From Bacteroidaceae bacterium (lineage in GTDB: Bacteria; Bacteroidota; Bacteroidia; Bacteroidales; Bacteroidaceae), in contig JAGAQH010000029.1 of assembly GCA_017622815.1 (NCBI GenBank), forward strand, positions 62,001 to 126,000: a stretch of DNA of 64,000 nucleotides. Reading direction: 5' to 3'. Below the pieces are notes generated by a model that was given only the letters and a program-made list of their open reading frames with translations, did not search any database and was not told where the DNA came from. Below are positions 27,764 to 35,507 of the stretch, piece by piece. Numbering within the stretch: position 1 is the stretch's first letter; each line of letters begins with the position of its first letter. The translations under genes were made by a program, and so were the position numbers.

Positions 27764-29062
27764 TTATTCAAGTGTTGAGAAATCCACGTCGGGAGCCTCT
27801 GTCACGTTGCCCTCGCGTGTGAACGGTGTGCCCGACTCCAGGAAGTCGTTGAAGAAACCGCCCATGGTGAGGAAGAAGCCCTTCTCCTCTACACCGCCCT
27901 TATAGTCAAGACGCTGCTTCTGGCCGCCCGTGGCATCGCAGGTGAAACGTGCCTGGGTGACAGGTATCCACTTGCCGTCAGCGGTGCGTGCCCACTGGTT
28001 GTCATAGTAAGCCTTTCTGGTGATATATCCCATAGTGGGGTTGAAGTTCTCCAGGAAGGAGTAGGCGTGGGTGTACCATGTGCTTGTCTGGGGACGGCGC
28101 CATGATGCCACGAGTGTCCACTTGCTCTGATGGTTGTCGTAGAAATAAGCGGTGTAAACGGTGGTATTGTTGTTGTCGGGACGCACGCCGATGAGGAAGC
28201 GGCAACGCTCGCCCGGTTTCCAGTCGTAGTGCATGTAACTCTGACCGCCAGAACCCTCGTTGCCGAAGTCGTTAATTGTGGTATTTGCACCTTTCCTGAC
28301 GAGTTGTACGCGCATTGAATCTGGAATCTCTGCAGGATTGTCGGTTGAGAAGGGGCTCCATACAGAGAAGAGGATTCTTCTTGGGTAGGGAGTGTTGTTC
28401 TGCATGCCGAAGTATCCTTCGCCAAAACCGCAGGCCATGTAGTAACTGCTGGGGATGTCGCCCTCTTCGGGTACTACCACTTCGTTGTAGAACCATTCCA
28501 CGTTACCCTCGGGCAGGGTGTAGTTCATGTGTGTGGAAGGACCGCGGCGTCCGAAGTGGGTACTGAAGTCTCCGCCTACACAAACCACGGGTCCCATATT
28601 GCCCTTCACTACAAGGGATTGCACGTTGCCGAAACTCTCTCCTTCGTTAATCTTAAGGCCACGGATGTCCACCTTGATGTAACCGGGTTCCTTAACCTTG
28701 AAGGTTCCAACCTCAACAAGGGTCAGGGTGTCGCTTGCCAGTTCCACTTCCTCGGTCTTGCCCAACAGGGAAACCTCCACAAGAGAATGTCCCTTTGCCT
28801 GCAATGCAACGGTCATCTTGCCCTTGTCCATGGCTCTGAAATAGAAACTTACAACCGTTTCCTCGTCGTCCCAGTTGCAGATTTCACATTTGCCCTCGTC
28901 TATATATGCCGGTTCGCTCTCGGGAGAAGCCGTTATATACGCATTACCTGACAGGGTAACAACACTCTCGCTCTGCTCGGATGCCGATTGCGTTCCCGAG
29001 CAACTCATTGCCAGCAATGCAACTGACACAACTGAAGCCAAAAGGAAAAATCTCTTTTTCAT
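27764..29062 (-). CDS. DUF3472-type exported lipoprotein
   Basis: A 432-residue lipoprotein. I use the ATG at 29062 (MKKRFFLLASV); another Met lies two codons earlier. The lipobox AMSC gives Cys at residue 21. The N-terminal ~125 residues resemble the DUF5077 module that often precedes DUF3472. The main domain contains SYYMACGFGEGYFGMQNN, RRILFSVWSPFSTDNP and YDWKPGERCRFLIGVRPD, the features by which I recognise DUF3472. The biochemical function is unknown. A TAACTTTG promoter lies 30 bases upstream. Confidence 0.8.
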   Translation of the reverse strand: MKKRFFLLASVVSVALLAMSCSGTQSASEQSESVVTLSGNAYITASPESEPAYIDEGKCEICNWDDEETVVSFYFRAMDKGKMTVALQAKGHSLVEVSLLGKTEEVELASDTLTLVEVGTFKVKEPGYIKVDIRGLKINEGESFGNVQSLVVKGNMGPVVCVGGDFSTHFGRRGPSTHMNYTLPEGNVEWFYNEVVVPEEGDIPSSYYMACGFGEGYFGMQNNTPYPRRILFSVWSPFSTDNPAEIPDSMRVQLVRKGANTTINDFGNEGSGGQSYMHYDWKPGERCRFLIGVRPDNNNTTVYTAYFYDNHQSKWTLVASWRRPQTSTWYTHAYSFLENFNPTMGYITRKAYYDNQWARTADGKWIPVTQARFTCDATGGQKQRLDYKGGVEEKGFFLTMGGFFNDFLESGTPFTREGNVTEAPDVDFSTLE

Positions 29063-29091
29063 AATCATGGGGATTTAATGTTATTTCCTTG

Positions 29092-29099
29092 CAAAGTTA
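29092..29099 (-). promoter_or_regulatory. Promoter (-7 box) for the DUF3472 / 5'-nucleotidase operon
   Basis: On the minus strand this reads TAACTTTG, an exact TAnnTTTG match, 30 bases before the start codon. It is divergent from the promoter at 29152. Confidence 0.6.
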
Positions 29100-29151
29100 G
29101 TGAATTTATCATAAAAGACCAAGCGAGGGAAACAATTAAACGAAAAAGGTG

Positions 29152-29159
29152 TAAATTTG
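29152..29159 (+). promoter_or_regulatory. Promoter (-7 box) of the ABC substrate-binding protein gene
   Basis: TAAATTTG matches TAnnTTTG. The start would fall near 29166, only about 8 bases before ATG 29174 and 20 before ATG 29186. This rules out the longer frame that opens at 29078. Confidence 0.55.
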
Positions 29160-29173
29160 CATGCGATAAGCCT

Positions 29174-30226
29174 ATGGACAACCTCATGAAATACCTTTGG
29201 ACAATAATCCTTGCGTGCATGTTTCTTGCCTCGTGCACCGATGGCAGGACGGGCGAAGCGTTGGAAGGCGACACCCTGTCCCTGCGACATGCACGCTATG
29301 TCTGCGCCGTCAGGCAGGGGGACATTGTCAGCATAGACATCCGCAACCCGTGGGACACAAGCGCCACGCTAAGGAGCATAAGGGTGAAGGTGCCGGTGGA
29401 GAGGGCTGCCGTATACACGGCCACACATGCCGCCCTGCTGGCAGAGTTGGGACAGGCACATCGGATAGGCGGTATGTTCGACACCAAATATCTGAAACAT
29501 CCGCAACTGAAACAAACCATTGCCGAAGGACGTATCCGCGACCTTGGCATGAGCAATGCCGTGAACATAGAGCAGATAATGGACCTCCAACCCGACCTGC
29601 TTATGCCTTCGCCATACGAAAGTCAGGGCGGTTACGGCCGCCTGGAGCAGATGGGCATACCCATAATGGAGTGTGCCGACTATATGGAGGTATCGCCCCT
29701 GGCACGTGCCGAGTGGATAAGGATATACGGACTTCTCTTCGGTGCGGAGGAGCGTGCGGACAGCCTCTTTGCGGCCATAGAGCATCGGTACGGGGAACTG
29801 AAGGCTTTGGCCTCCAAGGCAGAAAGGAGGCCCAAACTGCTGACCGAGCGTCCCCTGAGCGGTACATGGCACGTGCCCAACGGAGAGAGCACCACAGGCA
29901 TGCTCTACCGCGACGCCGGTGCTGATTACATCTTTGCCGACATCCCGGGGAGCGGAGCCAGTGCCCTGAGCATAGAGGTGGTGCTGGACAAAGCCATAGA
30001 AGCCGACTTCTGGCTGATAAAGAGTTTCGGTCCCCTGACCAAAGAGCAGTTGGCGCAGGATTGCCCTGCCACAAGCCACATCAAGGCAAAACTGATGGTA
30101 TGCAATACGGAAGAGGTGCCCTTCTTCGAGGAAACGCCCTTCCACCCCGAATTCCTGCTGGAAAACCTGATAAGCGTGCTTCATCCCGAACTGGGGGTGG
30201 AGACACGGCACGAGTACTTTAAGTAA
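29174..30226 (+). CDS. BtuF/FepB-type ABC transporter substrate-binding lipoprotein
   Basis: A 350-residue class III periplasmic binding protein for cobalamin, heme or an iron chelate. The lipobox LASC gives Cys at residue 21. The fold is suggested by RSIRVKVPVERAAVYTATHAALL near 75-97, IEQIMDLQPDLLMPS near 137-151 and the long linking helix around ADSLFAAIEHRYGELKAL. ATG 29186 (MKYLWTII) is an equally good start and may be better, given the promoter position. Its permease partner is downstream after a 157-base repeat-bearing gap. Linkage to cobalamin is plausible because a btuB/btuG locus lies 24 kb away, but no riboswitch is seen here. Confidence 0.8.
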   Translation: MDNLMKYLWTIILACMFLASCTDGRTGEALEGDTLSLRHARYVCAVRQGDIVSIDIRNPWDTSATLRSIRVKVPVERAAVYTATHAALLAELGQAHRIGGMFDTKYLKHPQLKQTIAEGRIRDLGMSNAVNIEQIMDLQPDLLMPSPYESQGGYGRLEQMGIPIMECADYMEVSPLARAEWIRIYGLLFGAEERADSLFAAIEHRYGELKALASKAERRPKLLTERPLSGTWHVPNGESTTGMLYRDAGADYIFADIPGSGASALSIEVVLDKAIEADFWLIKSFGPLTKEQLAQDCPATSHIKAKLMVCNTEEVPFFEETPFHPEFLLENLISVLHPELGVETRHEYFK

Positions 30227-30228
30227 AC

Positions 30229-30372
30229 GGAAAACGGAAATCTGCGAGTAAGCGAGAGCAATCAAACTTGTTTGAATTGCCGAGCGGGAGCAGATTCAAG
30301 ACCGCAAAGCGGGATAAAAACGGAAAACTCAGAATACTCAGAATACTCGGAGTACTCCGAGAACTCAGAAAG
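30229..30372. repeat. Composite intergenic repeat, copy A
   Basis: The order is: ACGGAAAACGGAAA (about 30235), a module TCTGCGAGTAAGCGAGAGCA with an inner palindrome around CAAACTTGTTTG (30267-30278), GCCGAGCGGGAGCAGATTCA, then AAAACGGAAAA. Five 9-bp units (CTCAGAATA, CTCAGAATA, CTCGGAGTA, CTCCGAGAA, CTCAGAAAG; 30328-30372) follow directly. The central ~65 bases are nearly identical to the reverse complement of 48834-48890 (copy B). It separates the binding protein from its permease. Confidence 0.85.
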
Positions 30373-30383
30373 CAAAAACACCC

Positions 30384-31466
30384 ATGTACAACGAAAGCAC
30401 AAACAATACGAAGCATCAAGGTTCACAATACTTTGCCAAGGCCAGCACAATACTTCTCATTGCCATGCCCATCATGCTGATGGCGGCAAACATCCTGTGG
30501 GGTTCGCTGGACATACCTCTGGGTGCCATGCCTGACATCCTCCTGGGCAAGGAGATAGAGGGACATCCGTCGTGGTCGTACATCGTATGGCATAGCCGTG
30601 TGCCCCAGATGCTTACCGCCACGTTCTGCGGTGCGGCACTGGCCACCTGCGGTTTGCTCCTGCAGACGGCTTTCCGCAATCCTCTGGCAGGTCCGTCCAT
30701 ACTTGGCATAGATAGCGGAGCCAGCCTTGGCGTGGCCGTAGCTATGATGCTCTTCGGGGGAAGCATAACCATGGGCAACCTGTCCCTCGGAGGCTATGTC
30801 TTCACCATTCTGGCGGCACTGGCCGGTGCCGTTGGCATAATGGCGTTGCTATCCGTTCTCAATGCCATGCTCAGGAGCACCGTCATGCTGCTTATCACGG
30901 GTGTGATAATTTCCTACATCACCGGAAGCCTTATATCCCTGCTCCAGTTCTGGGCAAGCCACGACGGACTTCAGGCCTACGTCCTCTGGGGAATGGGCAA
31001 TTTCTCCAGCGTCAGCACCGAGCGCCTGCCTGTCTTCATAGGACTGGTTTCCATAGGACTGGTGATGGCATTGCTGATGATGAAACCTCTGGATGCCCTG
31101 CTCCTGGGCGACCGTTATGCGCAGAACCTTGGCGTGGACACCACACGCACGCGCCACATGCTTTTGCTTGCCACGGGCTTGCTCTCGGCCATCACCACGG
31201 CCTTTTGCGGTCCCATCAGTTTCATAGGCCTTGCCACGCCCCACATGGCACGTTTCATCTCCCCCTCGGGTTCGCACCGCTCTCTCCTGCCCCAAACCAT
31301 GGCACTGGGTGCGTCCATAGCCCTGCTTTGCAACCTGCTCTGCAACCTGCCCCAGAGCAGTGTCCTGCCTATAAACGTACTGACGCCCCTGATAGGAGCG
31401 CCAGTAATTGTTTATCACACCCTTGCCCCGACCTTGTCGGCCAAGATGGGAAGGGGGAAGAAATAA
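30384..31466 (+). CDS. BtuC/FecCD-type ABC transporter permease
   Basis: A 360-residue polytopic inner-membrane protein, about ten transmembrane helices, that carries cobalamin, heme or an iron chelate inward. The FecCD signature FRNPLAGPSILGIDSGASLGV lies near residues 96-116 (first part FRNPLAGPSILGID). VMLLITGVIISYITGSLISLL is near 170-190, and the cytoplasmic-coupling and C-terminal stretch FCGPISFIGLATPHMARF near 273-290 is highly typical. The first ~20 residues are polar and precede the first helix. The stop is 4 bases from the stop of the convergent small gene. Confidence 0.92.
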   Translation: MYNESTNNTKHQGSQYFAKASTILLIAMPIMLMAANILWGSLDIPLGAMPDILLGKEIEGHPSWSYIVWHSRVPQMLTATFCGAALATCGLLLQTAFRNPLAGPSILGIDSGASLGVAVAMMLFGGSITMGNLSLGGYVFTILAALAGAVGIMALLSVLNAMLRSTVMLLITGVIISYITGSLISLLQFWASHDGLQAYVLWGMGNFSSVSTERLPVFIGLVSIGLVMALLMMKPLDALLLGDRYAQNLGVDTTRTRHMLLLATGLLSAITTAFCGPISFIGLATPHMARFISPSGSHRSLLPQTMALGASIALLCNLLCNLPQSSVLPINVLTPLIGAPVIVYHTLAPTLSAKMGRGKK

Positions 31467-31470
31467 GGAT

Positions 31471-31899
31471 TTACTTCTTGTAGAAAGGAGTGCTGTAAAC
31501 CAGACGGATACCCTTGCTGCTTGACTGAACCTCCAGAGTGGTGCCGTCGTTGGAAACAGAGTAAACATTGGCCTTGCCGCCCTCTGCGGTGTGGTAGATA
31601 ACGTTGAACATCTTGGTTACGATGCTCAGGGCGTTCTGCTCCTTCATGGGAACGTCAACGATGAGTTGGCCCAACTTGCCTGCCTCCTTAACGTCCTTCC
31701 AGTTCATGCTCATGTAGATCTGGGTACCCTGGCACATACCGGTGAAAGCATCGGTAGTTTCGTCATAAACGTAGCCACGCTTTGCAATCTCGGCAGAGAT
31801 CTTGTTAACACTGGCATTCAGGTTGATGCCGTCGAAATCAAATGCGCTGGCACTCAGGGTCATAACCATAGCGGCCAGTACTACAAACAACTTCTTCAT
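31471..31899 (-). CDS. Small secreted protein of unknown function
   Basis: 142 residues with a clear type I signal peptide (MKKLFVVLAAMVMTLSASAF). The mature part is about 120 residues and mixed alpha/beta, with FDGINLNASVNKISAEIAKRGY near the start and a single Cys (GMCQGTQIYM). I do not recognise a named family. It lies 53 bases downstream of the ABC ATPase on the same strand and may be cotranscribed with it. It ends head-on against the permease gene. Confidence 0.7.
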   Translation of the reverse strand: MKKLFVVLAAMVMTLSASAFDFDGINLNASVNKISAEIAKRGYVYDETTDAFTGMCQGTQIYMSMNWKDVKEAGKLGQLIVDVPMKEQNALSIVTKMFNVIYHTAEGGKANVYSVSNDGTTLEVQSSSKGIRLVYSTPFYKK

Positions 31900-31952
31900 A
31901 GTTTTTGATTGTTTTGTTTAATTAGTTGATATTTTGTATTTCGTTTTCTCTC

Positions 31953-32651
31953 TTATATGTAGGCACGGCTCTTGCCCAGGAACCTGTCCATGTCGCCCGA
32001 CGCTTCCAGTTCCGAGGGCGTGCCTGTAGTCATACCTCCGTCCTGCATGAGCCATAGCATGTCGGCCGTTTTCAGAGCAATCCCCACATCGTGCGTGGAG
32101 AGGAGTATGGCCTTGCCCTGGTTGTGTGCAAGGTTGCGGAGCAGCAGCATCAGTTCCACCTTGGAGGGGAAATCCAGAAAGGCAGACGGTTCGTCCATCA
32201 GTATTATGGGTGTCTGCTGGGCCAGGGCCTTTGCTATCATCACCTTCTGCCGTTCGCCGTCGCTCAGCGAGGAGAAGAGCCGGGTGGCAAACTCCTGCGT
32301 GCCTGTCAGCCTCATGGCATCGTCCACCATGCGTTCGTCCTCCGCGGAAAGGCGTCCGAAGTATCCCGTATAGGGATGTCTTCCCATGGCCACCACTTCC
32401 CTGACTTTCAACCCCATGGCATCGATGTGTTCCGTAAGCACCACCCCTATGGTGTCGGCACTCACCTCGTCCACCTCGCCGTCCAACGGATGTTGATAAC
32501 CGGCCAGCGTCCTGAGCAACGTGCTCTTTCCCGCACCGTTAGGTCCCAACAGGCATGTCACCTTTCCTGCCAGCAAGCCTGCCGTCAGGCCTGTGGAAAC
32601 GACCCTATGCCCGTAACCCGTGGAGAGGTTCCTGAAGTTCAAGACCTGCAT
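31953..32651 (-). CDS. BtuD/FhuC-type ABC transporter ATPase
   Basis: A 232-residue ATPase presumed to energise the permease encoded at 30384. Walker A is GPNGAGKST, the signature is LSDGERQKVMIAKALAQ, Walker B is IILMDEPSAFLD, and the switch histidine is in LLSTHDVGIAL. I start at the Met of MQVLNFRNLSTGYG. The frame stays open to a TTG at 32750, but that start lies inside the promoter, and the ATG at 32729 would leave a leader of only ~3 bases. If 32729 is used, 26 extra residues are added. It is on the opposite strand to the other transporter genes, which is unusual for this family. Confidence 0.88.
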   Translation of the reverse strand: MQVLNFRNLSTGYGHRVVSTGLTAGLLAGKVTCLLGPNGAGKSTLLRTLAGYQHPLDGEVDEVSADTIGVVLTEHIDAMGLKVREVVAMGRHPYTGYFGRLSAEDERMVDDAMRLTGTQEFATRLFSSLSDGERQKVMIAKALAQQTPIILMDEPSAFLDFPSKVELMLLLRNLAHNQGKAILLSTHDVGIALKTADMLWLMQDGGMTTGTPSELEASGDMDRFLGKSRAYI

Positions 32652-32738
32652 TTCCCCAGGACAGGCTTCCCTGGTCGTACATTCCTCTGAATGCTTCCCA
32701 TTGGCATGAATGATGCATTTCTCGCGCATAAATCGGGA

Positions 32739-32746
32739 CAAAGTTA
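32739..32746 (-). promoter_or_regulatory. Promoter (-7 box) of the ABC ATPase gene
   Basis: On the minus strand it reads TAACTTTG. It is divergent from the DPP IV promoter about 100 bases away. Confidence 0.6.
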
Positions 32747-32841
32747 ACAAAAAGAGCAGAAAACAATATGAATTTGCTAAAGAATTATTATAAAAACGTT
32801 AAATCTGTCGTCACTTTAGCCCTATTTATGACATAAATTGC

Positions 32842-32849
32842 TACCTTTG
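32842..32849 (+). promoter_or_regulatory. Promoter (-7 box) of the DPP IV-type peptidase gene
   Basis: TACCTTTG, an exact TAnnTTTG match, 28 bases before the ATG at 32877. Confidence 0.6.
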
Positions 32850-32876
32850 CATGGAAATTGACTAAAAGATTTGGCA

Positions 32877-35090
32877 ATGATAAAGAAGATTCTGCTCGTA
32901 CTGACCGTACTTTTCTCTCCTCTCATGTCCGCAACCGGCATGGCAGAGAACGGTCCCCTTTCCCTCAAGTCCATCACCGGCGGCGAGTTTTATGCTCATG
33001 GCATATATGGTGTAAATCCCCTGGCCGACGGCGAGAGTTACAGCCAGTTGGTGGACGGAAAGAGAATTGTGGTAAGTTCCTTCAAGACCGGAGAGCAGAC
33101 AGGTGTCCTCTTTGATGCCGACAACACCAAGGGCAAGGTGAAAGTCTCTCGCATTGACGGCTACATCATGTCGCCCAACCAGAAGAACATACTTCTGCGC
33201 ACCCAGACACAGAGCATCTACCGCCACAGCACCACGGCCGTATATTATATATATAATGTACAGAACCGCACCCTGGCGCCACTCTCCGACGGAGGTCCGC
33301 AGGAGTGCCCCCTCTGGAGCCCCGACGGCAACATGGTGGGCTTCGTGCGCGAAGGCAACCTCTTCCTGGTGAAACTGCTCTTCGACAATGCCGAGGTGCA
33401 GATTACCAAGGACGGCAAGTTCAACAGCATCATCAACGGCAAGGCCGACTGGGTCTATGAAGAGGAGTTCGTGACAAACCGCAGTTTCGACTTCAATGCC
33501 GACGCCACCATGCTGGCATGGATACGCTACGACGAGAGCCAGGTGCCCCTGTTCTCCTTCCCCATGTACAAGGGCATGCTCCCCGAGATGAAGGAAAATG
33601 CCGAATACCCCGGCGCATACGAATACAAGTACCCCATTGCCGGCCAGCCCAACAGCAAGGTAAGCGTGCACACCTTCGACATCAAGAGCCGTGCCACACG
33701 CGAGGTTAAGGTTCCCCTGGAGGCCGAAGGCTACATCCCCCGCATAGCATTCAGCAGCGACCCTGACAAACTGCTCATACTCACCCAGAACCGTCATCAG
33801 GACAACCTGCAGGTGTGGGTGGCCAACCCCCGCTCCACCGAGTGCCGTTGCATCGTCACGGACGAGGTGAAGCCCTACGTGGCCGACAAGACCTACACCC
33901 TCTTCAAGACCATCAAGGACGGTTTCATACTGATGAGCGAGCGCTCCGGCTTTGCACACCTCTACCAGTACAACCTCCTGGGCACACTGAAGCGTGAAAT
34001 AGGCAAGGGACAGGACATCATCACCGACTTCTACGGCTACGACGAGAAGACCGGCACATACTACTATCAGGCACAGGACGGCGGTCCTCTGCGCACCGGA
34101 GTCTACAAGTGCGACGCCAAGGGCAAGGTAACCTCCATCAGCACCGAACCCGGCCAGAACTCGGCCATCTTCTCCGGCAACTTCAAGCAACTGATGCTCA
34201 CCCACCACTCTGCCGCCACACCTCCCACCTACACCCTGCGCAACGACAAGGGCAAGGTACAGAAGACCCTCCAGGACAACGCCGCACTGAAGCAGAAGAT
34301 TGACGGCATGAACCTGGCCAAGATAGAGTTCTTCCAGTTCCAGACACAGGACGGCGTGGACCTGAACGGCATTATGGTGAAGCCTGCCGACTTCGACGCC
34401 AACAAGAAATACCCCGTCATCCTCTTCCAGTACAGCGGTCCCGGTTCCCAGCAGGTTCTGGATTCCTGGTACGCAGGCAACTGCTCTGCCGCCCTGCTGG
34501 AAAGATACATGGCACAGGAAGGTTTCGTCAGCGTCATCGTGGACGGACGCGGTACTGGCGGACGCGGTGCCGAGTTCGAGAAGCAGACCTACCTGAAACT
34601 CGGCCAACTGGAGAGCCACGATCAGGTGGAGACAGCCATCTACCTGAGCAAACTCCCCTGGGTGGATGCCAAGCACATAGGCATCTGGGGATGGAGTTTC
34701 GGTGGTTTCAACACCCTCATGAGCATGTCCGAAGGCCGCCCCGTATTCTATGCCGGCGTGGCCGTAGCACCTCCCACCTCATGGCGCTACTACGACACGG
34801 TTTACACCGAGCGCTTCATGCGCACCCCCAAGGAGAACCAGGAGGGTTACGATTGCAGCCCCATCACCCGTGCCAAGAACCTTAGCGGAAGCCTGCTCAT
34901 CATCCACGGCCTTGCCGACGACAACGTGCACTTCCGCAACGTGGCAGAGTACACCGAAGCCCTCGTCCATGCCGACAAGGACTTCCGCCAACTCACCTAC
35001 ACCAACCGCAACCACTCCATCTATGGCGGCAACACCCGCAACCACCTGTACCGCCAGTTGATAAACCACTTCAAGGACAGCATGAAGTAA
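32877..35090 (+). CDS. Dipeptidyl peptidase IV-type serine peptidase (S9 family)
   Basis: A 737-residue exported peptidase that removes X-Pro or similar dipeptides from peptide N-termini. Residues 1-~24 are a signal peptide. The beta-propeller spans about 40-480 and includes DWVYEEEF near residue 200, the Glu-Glu pair that holds the substrate amino terminus in DPP IV. The alpha/beta-hydrolase domain has the nucleophile motif GWSFGG (Ser607), the Asp in LADDNVHF and the His in NRNHSIYGG close to the C-terminus. I begin at ATG 32877, because the longer frame starts with TTG six bases earlier. Monocistronic. A MITE-like element and a tRNA follow. Confidence 0.93.
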   Translation: MIKKILLVLTVLFSPLMSATGMAENGPLSLKSITGGEFYAHGIYGVNPLADGESYSQLVDGKRIVVSSFKTGEQTGVLFDADNTKGKVKVSRIDGYIMSPNQKNILLRTQTQSIYRHSTTAVYYIYNVQNRTLAPLSDGGPQECPLWSPDGNMVGFVREGNLFLVKLLFDNAEVQITKDGKFNSIINGKADWVYEEEFVTNRSFDFNADATMLAWIRYDESQVPLFSFPMYKGMLPEMKENAEYPGAYEYKYPIAGQPNSKVSVHTFDIKSRATREVKVPLEAEGYIPRIAFSSDPDKLLILTQNRHQDNLQVWVANPRSTECRCIVTDEVKPYVADKTYTLFKTIKDGFILMSERSGFAHLYQYNLLGTLKREIGKGQDIITDFYGYDEKTGTYYYQAQDGGPLRTGVYKCDAKGKVTSISTEPGQNSAIFSGNFKQLMLTHHSAATPPTYTLRNDKGKVQKTLQDNAALKQKIDGMNLAKIEFFQFQTQDGVDLNGIMVKPADFDANKKYPVILFQYSGPGSQQVLDSWYAGNCSAALLERYMAQEGFVSVIVDGRGTGGRGAEFEKQTYLKLGQLESHDQVETAIYLSKLPWVDAKHIGIWGWSFGGFNTLMSMSEGRPVFYAGVAVAPPTSWRYYDTVYTERFMRTPKENQEGYDCSPITRAKNLSGSLLIIHGLADDNVHFRNVAEYTEALVHADKDFRQLTYTNRNHSIYGGNTRNHLYRQLINHFKDSMK

Positions 35091-35101
35091 ACGGATAAGG
35101 G

Positions 35102-35257
35102 GGACCCTCCCCCACCCCCTCCCTGCATGGAGGGGAGTAGTTACAACCGACAATGAATATTAGCACTTAGCAAATCTATTAACCTTGACCCATCAATCCC
35201 TCTTTTATAGACACATTATACTCCCCGCCCTACAGGGAGGGGCAAGGGGGAGGGTCC
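35102..35257. mobile_element. MITE-like element, copy 1
   Basis: A 156-bp element with ~39-bp imperfect terminal inverted repeats: GGACCCTCCCCC...GGGGAGTAG at 35102-35140 and its complement at 35219-35257. Each end also folds on itself (CCCCTCC/GGAGGGG). The inner edge AGTTACAACC is shared with copy 2 at 40298-40424. No coding capacity, and no clear target-site duplication. It lies directly before tRNA-Arg. Confidence 0.6.
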
Positions 35258-35268
35258 TCCCTCAACAC

Positions 35269-35342
35269 GGCCTCGTAGCTTAGTTGTATAGAGCGTCGGA
35301 TTCCGGTTCCGAAGGTCCTGGGTTAGAGTCCCAGCGAGGTCA
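35269..35342 (+). tRNA. tRNA-Arg (CCG)
   Basis: A complete cloverleaf is readable. The acceptor stem is GGCCTCG/CGAGGTC (one G-U pair), the anticodon stem TCGGA/TCCGA around the loop TTCCGGT with anticodon CCG, and the T stem CTGGG/CCCAG. The discriminator base is A. CCA is not encoded. A strong terminator follows. Confidence 0.95.
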
Positions 35343-35350
35343 CTAAAAGC

Positions 35351-35390
35351 AGTCAGGAAGAAGGCAACCATTGCCCTCTTCCTGACTTTT
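35351..35390 (+). terminator. Terminator after tRNA-Arg
   Basis: AGTCAGGAAGAAGGCAA (35351-35367) pairs with 35371-35387 with one mismatch and a 3-base loop, then TTTT. Confidence 0.85.
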
Positions 35391-35507
35391 GTATATCCAA
35401 TATAATATATTTGTCACCCTGGATATGCTATTAAGTATGCTTGCGTTGTACTGGACATTGGTATTTCTGAACGGCACACTTGTCTTCAATTATTGCTATG
35501 AGTCATT

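Noticed and set aside
30272..30535. Short frame encoding a SEYSEYSEYSE-type peptide
   Set aside because: It is a translation of the 9-bp array and runs into the permease gene in another frame. No start signals.
32862..34676. A 604-codon minus-strand frame
   Set aside because: Antisense to the DPP IV-type peptidase, which has all catalytic motifs. No promoter or start context.
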